A stretch of 64,000 bases of DNA, taken from NCBI GenBank assembly GCA_900466475.1, contig UBMI01000010.1, positions 372,001 to 436,000 on the forward strand. Direction: 5' to 3'. Within the stretch, counting starts at the first letter, position 1, and each line of letters opens with the position of its first letter. The position numbers were made by a program, and so were the translations under genes. The notes under the pieces are model-generated. The model worked only from the letters and a program-made list of their open reading frames with translations, was not told the origin of the DNA and ran no database searches. The DNA comes from Hyphomicrobiales bacterium. Its GTDB lineage: Bacteria > Pseudomonadota > Alphaproteobacteria > Rhizobiales > Rhizobiaceae. Positions 27,708 through 36,204 of this stretch are shown piece after piece.

Positions 27708-28805
27708 ATGCCCTGGAGCAATCAGAATGGCGGCGGCGGCCCTTGGGGCGGCGGCGGCGGAAATAACAATCAGGGACCATGGGGGCAGGGGCCGAACCGT
27801 CCACGCGGCGGTGGCGGCGGCAAGGGCGGTCCGCCCGATCTGGAAGATATCATCCGTCGCGGACAGGATCAGTTGCGGGGCATCGTTCCCGGTGGTTTCA
27901 ACGGCGGTGTCGTTGCGATCATCGTCGCGGTCATTGCGATCTTCTGGCTTTTCCAATGCATTTACGTCGTCCAGCCGGACGAGCGCGGCGTGGAACTGCG
28001 CTTCGGCAAGCCCAAGGAAGAAATTTCCATGCCGGGCCTGCATTTCCACTTCTGGCCGTTCGAAACCGTCGAGATGGTCAAGGTGACGGTGCAGCAGCAG
28101 AATATCGGCGCCACCACGGCCGGCTCTTCGAGCGGGCTGATGCTGTCGGGTGACAGGAGCGTCATCAACGTACAGTTTGCCGTCTTCTACACGATCAGCG
28201 ATCCGAAGGCCTACCTCTTCGGCGTCGAGAATCCAGCCGAGACGCTGCAGCAGGTTTCCGACAGCGCCATGCGCGAGATCGTCGGCCGCCGTCCGGCACA
28301 GGATGCGTTCCGCAGCAATCGTCAGCCGATCGAGACACAGGTCCTCAACATCGTTCAGGATACGATGAACCGCTACGGCGCGGGCATTACCGTCACCGGT
28401 GTGACGATCCAGAACGTGGCGCCGCCGCGTGAAGTCGCCGATGCCTTCGAAGAAGTGCAGCGTGCCGGCCGCGACCGCGACAGCACGATCGAGGACGCCA
28501 ACCGCTATACGAACCAGAAGCTCGGCCAGGCGCGAGGCGATGCCGCCCGTATCCGCGAAGACGCAGCCGCCTACAAGGATCGCGTCGTCAAGGAAGCCGA
28601 AGGTGAGGCCCAGCGCTTTACCGCCATCAATGACGAATATTCGAAAGCTCCCGACGTGACGCGCAAGCGCCTGTTCCTGGAAACGATGGAACAGGTCTTG
28701 AAGAACTCCAAGAAGGTCGTGATCGACGACAAGCAGGGCGTCGTGCCCTACCTGCCGCTCAACGAGATCAATCGACCGGCGGCACCGGCACGGCAGGGAG
28801 GTTGA
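27708..28805 (+). CDS. hflK: HflK, membrane protease (FtsH) modulator
   Basis: A 365-residue SPFH/prohibitin protein. It has a glycine-rich cytoplasmic N-terminus (about residues 5-45), one membrane helix (GGVVAIIVAVIAIFWLFQCIYVV, about 65-87) and a periplasmic SPFH domain followed by a helical region (ARIREDAAAYKDRVVKEAEGEA). HflK and HflC assemble a cage around FtsH. The ATG at 27708 has GAGG upstream; hflC starts 3 bases after the stop, so the two are cotranscribed. Confidence 0.95.
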   Translation: MPWSNQNGGGGPWGGGGGNNNQGPWGQGPNRPRGGGGGKGGPPDLEDIIRRGQDQLRGIVPGGFNGGVVAIIVAVIAIFWLFQCIYVVQPDERGVELRFGKPKEEISMPGLHFHFWPFETVEMVKVTVQQQNIGATTAGSSSGLMLSGDRSVINVQFAVFYTISDPKAYLFGVENPAETLQQVSDSAMREIVGRRPAQDAFRSNRQPIETQVLNIVQDTMNRYGAGITVTGVTIQNVAPPREVADAFEEVQRAGRDRDSTIEDANRYTNQKLGQARGDAARIREDAAAYKDRVVKEAEGEAQRFTAINDEYSKAPDVTRKRLFLETMEQVLKNSKKVVIDDKQGVVPYLPLNEINRPAAPARQGG

Positions 28806-28808
28806 ACC

Positions 28809-29771
28809 ATGCTATCGAACAGACTTCCCGTAATCCTCATCGGGCTCGCGATCATTCTCGCCATTCTTTATTCGTCGATCTTCGTGGTCAATGCGCGTGA
28901 GCAGGCAATCGTTGTCCGCTTCGGTCAGATCCAGTCGGTCAAGAGCGAACCGGGCCTCTATTTCAAGCTGCCCTTCGGCTTCATGGATGCCGATCGGGTA
29001 CAGTATGTCGAAAAGCGCGCACTCAGGCTCGACCTCGACAATATCCGCGTTCAGGTTCAGGACGGCCAGACCTTCGATGTCGATGCCTTCGTGATCTACA
29101 ACATCTCGGATGTGCGCCGTTTCCGCGAAACGGTGTCGGGTGATCGTGACGCTGCCGAGGCACGTCTGCGCGCGCAGCTCGATTCCTCGCTTCGCCGCGT
29201 CTACGGTCTGCGCGACTACAATGCCGCGCTTTCGGAAGAGCGCGTGGCGATGATGCTCGAAATCCGGGACGATCTGCGCACCGACGCCGAAAATCTCGGC
29301 CTGCATATCGACGATGTCCGCATTCGCCGGACCGACCTGTCGCCGGAAGTGGCTCCGAATACCTATAACGCCATGCGCTCCGAGCGTCTGGCCGAGGCCG
29401 AGCGTATTCGCGCCGAGGGTAATGAAGAAGGCCAGCGCCGCCGGGCCGTCGCCGACCGTCAGGTCGTCGAGATCACCGCTGATGCCCAGCGTGACTCGGA
29501 AATCCTGCGTGGTCAGGGTGACGCGGATCGTAACCGCATCTTCGCAGAGTCCTTCGGCAAGGATCCGGCCTTCTTCGAGTTCTATCGCTCGATGTCGGCC
29601 TATTCCACGGCCATGTCCTCGCAGGATACGACGCTGGTTCTGTCGCCGAGTTCGGAGTTCTTCCGCTACTTCGAAAATTCGAACGGCAATCAGCCTGCAG
29701 TACCCGGCCAGACGGGTGGCCTTGTGCCGCCGCCGGCCGCGCAGCCTGCGCCTGCTCCGGCGGCGAACTGA
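28809..29771 (+). CDS. hflC: HflC, membrane protease (FtsH) modulator
   Basis: A 320-residue partner of HflK with an N-terminal membrane helix (LPVILIGLAIILAILYSSIFVV), the SPFH domain starting VNAREQAIVVRFGQIQSVKSEPGLYFKLPF, and a C-terminal helical segment. The tail is Pro/Ala/Gln-rich. It starts 3 bases after hflK and is followed 11 bases later by the DUF2065 gene. Confidence 0.95.
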   Translation: MLSNRLPVILIGLAIILAILYSSIFVVNAREQAIVVRFGQIQSVKSEPGLYFKLPFGFMDADRVQYVEKRALRLDLDNIRVQVQDGQTFDVDAFVIYNISDVRRFRETVSGDRDAAEARLRAQLDSSLRRVYGLRDYNAALSEERVAMMLEIRDDLRTDAENLGLHIDDVRIRRTDLSPEVAPNTYNAMRSERLAEAERIRAEGNEEGQRRRAVADRQVVEITADAQRDSEILRGQGDADRNRIFAESFGKDPAFFEFYRSMSAYSTAMSSQDTTLVLSPSSEFFRYFENSNGNQPAVPGQTGGLVPPPAAQPAPAPAAN

Positions 29772-29782
29772 CGACATAGAGA

Positions 29783-29968
29783 ATGCAGGATTTCCTGACG
29801 GGACTTGCATTCTTCCTCATCATCGAGGGGCTGGTCTATGCACTGGCCCCTCGTTTTCTTGTCGGGATGGCGAAGCTTCTTCCCAGCATTCCAGAGTGGC
29901 AATTGAGAGCCTTCGGCCTGGCAGCGACGGCGCTTGGCGTCGGAGGGGTCTGGCTTTTGCGAGGGTAG
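29783..29968 (+). CDS. DUF2065 small membrane protein
   Basis: A 61-residue protein with two hydrophobic helices (FLTGLAFFLIIEGLVYALAP and RAFGLAATALGVGGVWLL). This is the DUF2065 pattern, usually found downstream of hflC in proteobacteria. It probably belongs to the HflKC membrane complex region, but its role is unknown. Confidence 0.88.
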   Translation: MQDFLTGLAFFLIIEGLVYALAPRFLVGMAKLLPSIPEWQLRAFGLAATALGVGGVWLLRG

Positions 29969-30071
29969 GTCACATTCCGAAGGGGATTTCGCGAAAAGGT
30001 GATTTCGCCCTCCATCATTCCGCCGTATGCTGATGCTGTATGTGCGCCTTTACCCCAGCAGAGGAAGCTTG

Positions 30072-31841
30072 ATGGCCCCCACGAATCGCTCGCCCTTCAG
30101 ACGAACGCTCGCGCTCCTGGCCGGCACCGCCCTTCTGGCAAATGTCGGCGCAAGCGGTGTTGCGCATGCGCAAACCGCTCCCGCACCAGCGACACCTGAA
30201 CAGGCAGCACCGGCCCCTGCGGCGCCTCAAGCACCAGCGGCTTCTCCTGCTGCGGTCGCACCCGCGGCTCCGCCCGTGCAGATGACGGCGCCGGGCAACG
30301 GGCCGGCTTCCGTTGCCGATCTCGCCGAGGGACTGCTCGATGCCGTGGTCAATATTTCGACCTCGCAGAACGTGAAGGATGACGAGGGGGCAGGGCCGGC
30401 TCCGCGCGCGCCGGATGGCTCGCCGTTCCAGGAATTCTTCAACGATTTCTTCAATAAGCAGCAGGGCAATCGCGGTCCCAACCACAATGTCAGCTCGCTT
30501 GGTTCCGGTTTCGTCATCGATCCCAGCGGCTATATCGTCACCAACAACCACGTGATCGAAGGCGCCGACGACATCGAGGTCAATTTCGCCAACGGCTCCA
30601 AGCTCAAGGCCAAGCTGATCGGCACGGATACCAAGACCGATCTTTCGGTGTTGAAGGTCGAGCCGAAGCAGCCGCTGAAATCCGTCAAGTTCGGCGATTC
30701 CAGCGTCATGCGCATCGGCGACTGGGTCATGGCGATCGGCAACCCGTTCGGCTTCGGCGGATCGGTCACGGTCGGCATCATTTCGGGCCGCGGCCGCAAC
30801 ATCAATGCCGGCCCCTATGACAATTTCATCCAGACGGATGCGGCGATCAACAAGGGCAATTCGGGCGGTCCGCTCTTCAACATGAAGGGTGAGGTGATCG
30901 GCATCAATACGGCGATCATTTCTCCCTCGGGCGGCTCGATCGGCATCGGCTTCTCGGTGCCGTCGGAACTCGCTTCAGGCGTCGTCGATCAGCTTCGTGA
31001 ATATGGCGAGACGCGCCGCGGCTGGCTCGGCGTACGCATCCAGCCCGTCACCGACGAGGTGGCCGACAGCCTCGGCCTCGACAGCGCCAAGGGCGCTCTG
31101 GTTGCCGGGGTCATCAAGGGCGGACCTGTCGACGACGGTTCGATCAAGGCCGGTGATGTGATCCTGAAATTCGACGGCAAGGTCGTCAGCGAGATGCGCG
31201 ACCTGCCGCGCGTGGTCGCCGAAAGCCCGGTCGGCAAGGAGGTCGATGTCATCGTGCTGCGCGACGGCAAGGAGCAGACCGTGAAGGTGACGCTCGGCCG
31301 TCTCGAAGACAGCGACCAGGCGGCTGCTGCCGGCGACAATTCCGGCGATGACGGCGTCATCAATCCCGATCCCGGCGAAAACAACGATATGGACGAACCG
31401 GATCAGGGCGGCGATCAGGGGCAGACCGCGCCAGACGGCCAGGACCCGCACCAGCAGGATCAAGGACAGGATCAGAAAGGCCCAGATCAAAAGGGCCAGA
31501 ATCAAAAGGGGCAGGATCAGGCGACACCGGGCCAGGCTACGCCAAAGCACGTGCTCGGCCTGTCGCTCTCGCTGCTTAGCCCCGAAACCCGCAAGGCCTT
31601 CGGCATCGCCGAAAGCGTCGACGGTGTCGTCGTGACCGAGGTCGCTCCGGGTTCTGCTGCGGCCGAAAAGGGTCTCAAGCCCGGCGACGTGATCGTCGAA
31701 GTGGCGCAGGAATTCATGAAGTCGCCGGATGCGGTTGCCACGAAAGTGCAGACGCTGAAGCAGGAAGGCCGGCGCAATGCGCAGATGATGGTCGCCGCTG
31801 CCAATGGCGATCTGCGCTTCGTAGCCGTGCCGATGGAGTAA
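30072..31841 (+). CDS. degP: Do family periplasmic serine protease/chaperone (DegP/HtrA)
   Basis: A 589-residue DegP. A signal peptide ends at AHA, followed by an Ala/Pro-rich stretch (about 35-75). The protease domain has catalytic H160 (TNNHVIEGADD), D190 (TKTDLSVLKV) and S264 (KGNSGGPLF). Two PDZ domains follow, with GWLGVRIQPV and VVTEVAPGSAAAEKGLKPGDVIVEV as markers. Between the PDZ domains lies an unusual Gln/Asp/Lys-rich repeat (about 445-495). ATG 30072 follows AGAGGAAG. It degrades or refolds damaged envelope proteins, fitting the adjacent HflKC block. Confidence 0.95.
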   Translation: MAPTNRSPFRRTLALLAGTALLANVGASGVAHAQTAPAPATPEQAAPAPAAPQAPAASPAAVAPAAPPVQMTAPGNGPASVADLAEGLLDAVVNISTSQNVKDDEGAGPAPRAPDGSPFQEFFNDFFNKQQGNRGPNHNVSSLGSGFVIDPSGYIVTNNHVIEGADDIEVNFANGSKLKAKLIGTDTKTDLSVLKVEPKQPLKSVKFGDSSVMRIGDWVMAIGNPFGFGGSVTVGIISGRGRNINAGPYDNFIQTDAAINKGNSGGPLFNMKGEVIGINTAIISPSGGSIGIGFSVPSELASGVVDQLREYGETRRGWLGVRIQPVTDEVADSLGLDSAKGALVAGVIKGGPVDDGSIKAGDVILKFDGKVVSEMRDLPRVVAESPVGKEVDVIVLRDGKEQTVKVTLGRLEDSDQAAAAGDNSGDDGVINPDPGENNDMDEPDQGGDQGQTAPDGQDPHQQDQGQDQKGPDQKGQNQKGQDQATPGQATPKHVLGLSLSLLSPETRKAFGIAESVDGVVVTEVAPGSAAAEKGLKPGDVIVEVAQEFMKSPDAVATKVQTLKQEGRRNAQMMVAAANGDLRFVAVPME

Positions 31842-31868
31842 GGGCTTCGAATACTGTTCCGAAGATCA

Positions 31869-31896
31869 AAAAGGAGCGGTTAGCCGCTCCTTTTCT
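31869..31896. terminator. Bidirectional terminator between degP and serB
   Basis: AAAAGGAGCGG-TTAG-CCGCTCCTTTT is a perfect 11-bp stem with a 4-base loop, A-run on one side and T-run on the other. It serves both convergent genes. Confidence 0.9.
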
Positions 31897-31920
31897 GTTT
31901 TCAGATGTGGCTCGCTGCGC

Positions 31921-32811
31921 TCAAGTCGTGACGAAATCCGTCTTGCGGTAGCCTTGGATATAGAGCAGCGCCGTCAGGTCGCCGTGGTTGATCCGCATGC
32001 CTGCTTCAGCGGCGACAGCCGGTTTGGCGTGCAAAGCGACGCCGGAGCCGGCCAGGTGCAGCATGCCGAGATCGTTGGCGCCGTCGCCGACGGCAATGGC
32101 GTCTTCAGGGGAGATGCCGAGTCGGGCGGCGATGTCGTTGAGGGCATCGACCTTGGCCTGCTTGCCGAGAATGGGTTCGGCGACGTAGCCGGAGAGGACG
32201 CCGCCTTCCTCAAGCAGGATATTGGCGCGGTTCTCGTCGAAGCCGAGGGTCGCGGCGATTTTGCTGGTAAAGACCGTGAAGCCGCCGGAGACGAGGGCGG
32301 TGTAATAGCCCTTCGATTTCATGGTGGCGATCAGTTCCGGGCCGCCCGGGGTCAGCGTGATGCGCTTGGCAATGACTTCATCGACGACCGATATCGGCAG
32401 GCCCTTCAGGAGCGCGACGCGTTCGCGCAATGCCGGCTCGAAGGCGATCTCGCCGTTCATGGCGCGGGCGGTGATCGCCGCGACCTTGTCCTTGAGGCCT
32501 ACTTCGGCGGCGAGTTCATCGATACATTCCTGGCCGATCATGGTGGAATCCATATCGGCCATCAAAAGCTGCTTGCGGCGGGTTTCCTGCTCCTGGATGA
32601 CGAGATCGATCGGGTTGCCGGCGATTACGGCGTGCAGGCTGGCTTCGGCCACCTGGCCGTCGGAGCCGTCCGCGAGCACGATATCGCAGGCAATACCGTC
32701 CGCCAGCCAATAGAGCCCCGATGACTTGACGGCGTCGGCGGCGCGCTCGGCGATCGCGGGCGAAAGAACGGGGTTTGACGGATTGGCAACAAGCGTGGCA
32801 ACGAGGGCCAT
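31921..32811 (-). CDS. serB: Phosphoserine phosphatase
   Basis: A 296-residue HAD hydrolase that dephosphorylates phosphoserine, the last step of serine synthesis. Motif I is LLMADMDSTMIGQECIDELA (nucleophile D86, acid D88); later motifs are ALVSGGFTVF and AIAVGDGANDLGMLHLAGSGVALHAKP. The N-terminal ~75 residues are the small regulatory domain. ATG 32811 has AGAAGG nine bases upstream on its strand. Its start codon overlaps that of the divergent miaA gene by two bases. Confidence 0.95.
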   Translation of the reverse strand: MALVATLVANPSNPVLSPAIAERAADAVKSSGLYWLADGIACDIVLADGSDGQVAEASLHAVIAGNPIDLVIQEQETRRKQLLMADMDSTMIGQECIDELAAEVGLKDKVAAITARAMNGEIAFEPALRERVALLKGLPISVVDEVIAKRITLTPGGPELIATMKSKGYYTALVSGGFTVFTSKIAATLGFDENRANILLEEGGVLSGYVAEPILGKQAKVDALNDIAARLGISPEDAIAVGDGANDLGMLHLAGSGVALHAKPAVAAEAGMRINHGDLTALLYIQGYRKTDFVTT

Positions 32812-33706
32812 GATGGAAAACCTTCTGAGCACTTTGAATGCGATCCTGATAACCGGGCCGACTGCCAGCGGCAAGTCCGCGCTCGCTGTGGAACTGGCCA
32901 AACAGCATGGCGGCGTGGTGATCAACGCCGACAGCATGCAGGTCTATGACACGCTGAGGGTGCTGACTGCGCGGCCTTCGGAAGAGGATATGGAAGGCGT
33001 GCCGCACCATCTCTACGGTCACGTGCCGGCGGGGCAGGCCTATTCGACGGGCGCCTGGCTGCGGGATGTGACGGCGCTCTTGCCGCGCATCCGCGCCGAG
33101 GGAAAGCTGCCGGTCTTCGTCGGCGGCACCGGTCTCTATTTCAAGGCGCTGACAGGCGGGCTCTCGGAAATGCCTGTCATCCCCGAGGCGATCCGCCAGC
33201 GGCTGAGGGGCCGACTGCTGCAGGAGGGGCCGGAAGTTCTCTATGCGGACCTTGCCAAGGCCGATCCCGCCGTCGCCGGAAGCCTCAATCCGCAGGACGG
33301 GCAGAGGATCGTGCGGGCGCTTGAAGTCTTCGAGGCGACGGGCCAGTCGATCGCCGAATTCCAGGTGCAGGCGGGGCCAGTCATCGTCGATCCCGAGACG
33401 GCGCGCAAGATCGTCGTGCTGCCGGATCGCGCCGTACTGCACCAGCGCATCAATGGCCGTTTCGAGAAGATGCTGGAGCAGGGAGCAGAGGAAGAGGTGA
33501 AGGCGCTGCTGGCGCTCGATCTTCCGGCCGAGATGCCTGTCATGAAAGCGATCGGTGTGTCGCAGATCGCGGCGATGCTGCGCAGTGAGATGAGCCGCAG
33601 CGAGTTGATCGAGCGCGGGTCGGCCGCCACGCGGCAATATGCCAAGCGGCAGATGACATGGTTCCGCAACCAGATGGATGAAAGCTGGGAGCGGTTGACC
33701 GCCTAG
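32810..33706 (+). CDS. miaA: tRNA dimethylallyltransferase
   Basis: A 298-residue MiaA that prenylates A37 of tRNAs reading UNN codons. The P-loop GPTASGKSALAVELAK is at about 16-31, followed by INADSMQVYDTLRVLTARP and FVGGTGLYFKAL. Two in-frame ATGs (32810, 32813) exist; GAGGG at 32803 suits the second. The start codon overlaps the serB start codon on the other strand, so promoter and leader lie inside serB. Confidence 0.95.
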   Translation: MMENLLSTLNAILITGPTASGKSALAVELAKQHGGVVINADSMQVYDTLRVLTARPSEEDMEGVPHHLYGHVPAGQAYSTGAWLRDVTALLPRIRAEGKLPVFVGGTGLYFKALTGGLSEMPVIPEAIRQRLRGRLLQEGPEVLYADLAKADPAVAGSLNPQDGQRIVRALEVFEATGQSIAEFQVQAGPVIVDPETARKIVVLPDRAVLHQRINGRFEKMLEQGAEEEVKALLALDLPAEMPVMKAIGVSQIAAMLRSEMSRSELIERGSAATRQYAKRQMTWFRNQMDESWERLTA

Positions 33707-33833
33707 GGGCGCGACGAGCGTGTGTCTTGCTCCCTCTTGTCCCAGACGGGGGCAAGGCATTTGTGGCGGCGTTTCGTTCGACTATCAGAGATGGCTGCGG
33801 CTAAAGCCAGTCGTTCGCGCGCCCGTGCAGCAC

Positions 33834-35864
33834 TCAATCCTTATTGTAGAGGCTGCTCAGCGGCTTCTTCAGGATGCTTTCGCGCAGCGACATGCCGCCC
33901 TCGCGGCGTGGCTGTGATGTCTGTTCGCCGAAGGCCGGCTTCGGCTGCTCGTCGCGGCGCATTTCCCGGCGCAGCGCTTCCAGGCGCGCGTCGATGGAGG
34001 TTTGCGGCGAGAGCGGTGGAGGCTCTGGCAGTGGGGGCCGGGTCTGTGGCAGGAGTGCTGGCCGATAGGGCTCGAGCGGCGCCTCAGCTGCCGACGGAGC
34101 GGCGTAGGGCTGGGCGGCGTCCTCGTCTTCGAAATCCTCGTCCGGCTCGTAATCCGTCATCGCGGAGCTGTAGCTCTGCTGGAAGGTGGAAATATCGGGG
34201 CCTGATGTGATCGCCCGCATGCGGGTGACGATGCGGCGCAGGTCGACGGTGTCCGGGTCTTCCTCGGCATGTTTGCTGGTAGCGCTATGGGCCTTCGGCA
34301 GCAGGGTTTCATCGACGCGCAGGAAGCGCATGCGCATCGGCACGCGGATCGCCTCGCCGAAGGCGATTGCCTCTCCGTTGCCGATCGAGGAGATGAAGCT
34401 CGTCGTCGAGATCGAGGAATTGGGGATGGCCGAGCGGATGATTTCCTGGTCGCGGTCGTTGGCAAGGCGCATGGCAAAGAGTGTCGAGCACTGCGACAGG
34501 ATCGTCTGGTCGAGCTCTCCCGGGCGCTGGGTGATGATGCCGAGCGAGACGCCGTATTTGCGGCCTTCCTTGGCAATGCGGGCAATCGCCTGACGGGTCG
34601 GAACGAAACCGAGGTTCGGATCCGAGGGTATATAGCGATGCGCCTCTTCGCAGACGACCAGCATGTGAATGGCGCCTTCGCTCCAGAGCGCGATTTCGAA
34701 GGCCATGCGGCAGAGCACGGACGCGACCGAATTGACGACTTCGGAGGGGATGCCGGCGAGCTGGAAAGTGCATATCGGCCTGTTGTCGCCGGGGATGCGG
34801 AAGATCTGGGCGATGGTCTCCGTGATCGTGTCGCTGATCGTGTTGTTGGAGAACATGAAGTGGTAGCGCGGATCGTTGATTGCCGCGATGATGCGCATCT
34901 TCAGCGAGCGCAGGAACGGTTTTTCGGTGCGGCCTTCGAGCCGGCCGATGCGCTCGTCGATGAGAGCAAGCAGGTCGGCGATGCGGTATGGCACCGGCGT
35001 ATCGGCAGTGATCGAGCTCTTTTCCGTCTGGCGGCGCACCAGCGAGCTGTCGCTGCCGCGGAAGGCGCGCTTGGCCTCCGGCAGGATATCGCGCAGCATG
35101 TCGAGCTCTTCCGGTACCGGCGGGCGGCCGCGGAAGACCACTTCGGCGAATTCCTCGAGCCGCATCAGCCAGAAGGGCAGGTCAAGCGTATCGGTATCGA
35201 TGGTAACGGCGTGTTTCGGGAAGGCGGCGGCAAATTCGTTGTGCGGATCGAGGATCAGCACGCGCAGCTTCGGATCGGCTTCGATCGCCTTGTGCAGAAG
35301 CAGCGAGACGGCAGTCGATTTGCCGACACCGGTCGAGCCGACCACGGCGAAATGCTTCGACAGCATCGAGGGCACATGGATCGCCGCTTCGATGCTTTCA
35401 TCCTGTGTCAGGTTGCCGATGACGGCGGTGGCGCCCTTGCCGGCATCATAGATGCGCATCAAGTCCGCGGCGCGGATACGATGGGCGATGGCGCCGAGAT
35501 GAGGATAACACGAAATGCCGGTCGAGAATTCCTCGCGGCCGTCTTCGTCGACGCGGACTTCGCCGAGCAGTTCCGTCTCGATGCGGAAGACATTGTCCTG
35601 GCCTTCGCCCCAGCCCTGGTTGCCGGTATTCATGGAGAAGACGAGGGCGACGACACGATTCCTGCCGACGCTGATCGAAATCAGCCGGCCGACGGACCAA
35701 AGTTCGGTGAGATCGGTGCCACCGGCTTCCGCCACGGCGGCGATAGTGGCGCGCGAACCGCTGCACGCAACGACACGCCCGAGGAAACGGTTCCCCGGCG
35801 TAAGGCTATCGCGGCGATCCTGTTCGCCTGCCTTGCCTGTCGTCATCATGTCGTTGTTCAGCAA
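33834..35864 (-). CDS. HerA/DUF87-type ATPase
   Basis: A 676-residue ATPase of the HerA-FtsK superfamily. The N-terminus resembles a HAS-barrel (about 25-110). Walker A is VVGSTGVGKSTAVSLLL (GSTGVGKS at about 176-183), Walker B is MLVVCEEAHRYI (about 415), and a later ITQRPGELDQTILSQCSTLFAMRL block holds the sensor and arginine-finger region. A disordered acidic/proline-rich tail (about 575-650) precedes a conserved-looking GGMSLRESILKKPLSSLYNKD end. HerA proteins usually act with NurA nuclease in DNA ends processing; none is nearby. The start could be 35864 or the ATG at 35849. Confidence 0.85.
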   Translation of the reverse strand: MLNNDMMTTGKAGEQDRRDSLTPGNRFLGRVVACSGSRATIAAVAEAGGTDLTELWSVGRLISISVGRNRVVALVFSMNTGNQGWGEGQDNVFRIETELLGEVRVDEDGREEFSTGISCYPHLGAIAHRIRAADLMRIYDAGKGATAVIGNLTQDESIEAAIHVPSMLSKHFAVVGSTGVGKSTAVSLLLHKAIEADPKLRVLILDPHNEFAAAFPKHAVTIDTDTLDLPFWLMRLEEFAEVVFRGRPPVPEELDMLRDILPEAKRAFRGSDSSLVRRQTEKSSITADTPVPYRIADLLALIDERIGRLEGRTEKPFLRSLKMRIIAAINDPRYHFMFSNNTISDTITETIAQIFRIPGDNRPICTFQLAGIPSEVVNSVASVLCRMAFEIALWSEGAIHMLVVCEEAHRYIPSDPNLGFVPTRQAIARIAKEGRKYGVSLGIITQRPGELDQTILSQCSTLFAMRLANDRDQEIIRSAIPNSSISTTSFISSIGNGEAIAFGEAIRVPMRMRFLRVDETLLPKAHSATSKHAEEDPDTVDLRRIVTRMRAITSGPDISTFQQSYSSAMTDYEPDEDFEDEDAAQPYAAPSAAEAPLEPYRPALLPQTRPPLPEPPPLSPQTSIDARLEALRREMRRDEQPKPAFGEQTSQPRREGGMSLRESILKKPLSSLYNKD

Positions 35865-35992
35865 AGGGTTACTCCCCGCAGTAAGGGACAGGATATGACC
35901 GATCCTTTAATAAATCCTTCAGCCCCAGAATTGGACGGGCTATGGGAGGGGTGATCGGTTGGCCGGGCGCGGATTTTTTATTGCGGAATGCG

Positions 35993-36021
35993 TTGACGCT
36001 GCGAAATTTTCTGTCTATCAA
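35993..36021 (+). promoter_or_regulatory. Sigma-70-type promoter of ilvIH
   Basis: TTGACG (35993-35998), a 17-base spacer and TATCAA (36016-36021) form a good housekeeping promoter. The expected start of transcription (about 36027-36030) falls on or within 3 bases of the leader peptide ATG. Confidence 0.6.
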
Positions 36022-36029
36022 TTCCGCCC

Positions 36030-36086
36030 ATGACAATTTCGAACGTTCTTATCGTGGTGGGAAAGCGCATGGGCAGGATGGTGTAA
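36030..36086 (+). CDS. ilvIH leader peptide (attenuation sORF), apparently leaderless
   Basis: An 18-codon frame encodes MTISNVLIVVGKRMGRMV then TAA. Seven of 18 codons are for Ile, Val or Leu, in a cluster (GTT CTT ATC GTG GTG). It precedes nested hairpins and a terminator and ends 118 bases before ilvI, the layout of branched-chain amino acid attenuators. There is no ribosome site; the predicted promoter places the ATG at the 5' end of the RNA, so it is probably read as a leaderless message, as known for trpL in Rhizobiales. Confidence 0.8.
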   Translation: MTISNVLIVVGKRMGRMV

Positions 36087-36142
36087 CCATCCGGCGGTAG
36101 CCACCCATGCGCAAGACGAAGGCTCCTCAGGGGCCTTTTTTT
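36065..36142 (+). terminator. Attenuator: nested hairpins and transcription terminator before ilvI
   Basis: GCGCATGGG (36065-36073) pairs perfectly with CCCATGCGC (36104-36112), enclosing GGATGGT-GTA-ACCATCC (36076-36092). AAGGCTCC-TCA-GGGGCCTT (36119-36137) then forms the terminator and is followed by T residues. The first arm overlaps the end of the leader peptide frame, so ribosome stalling at the upstream Ile/Val/Leu codons would change which hairpins form. Confidence 0.8.
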
Positions 36143-36204
36143 ATGCCCGAAATCAGGGCTTCCGGCACGAACCTCAACTCCTCAGCATCAAACGGAACAG
36201 ATAC

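Noticed and set aside
34269..35954. 561-codon frame opposite the HerA-type ATPase
   Set aside because: Antisense shadow of a gene with Walker A and B motifs; the product has no recognisable fold.
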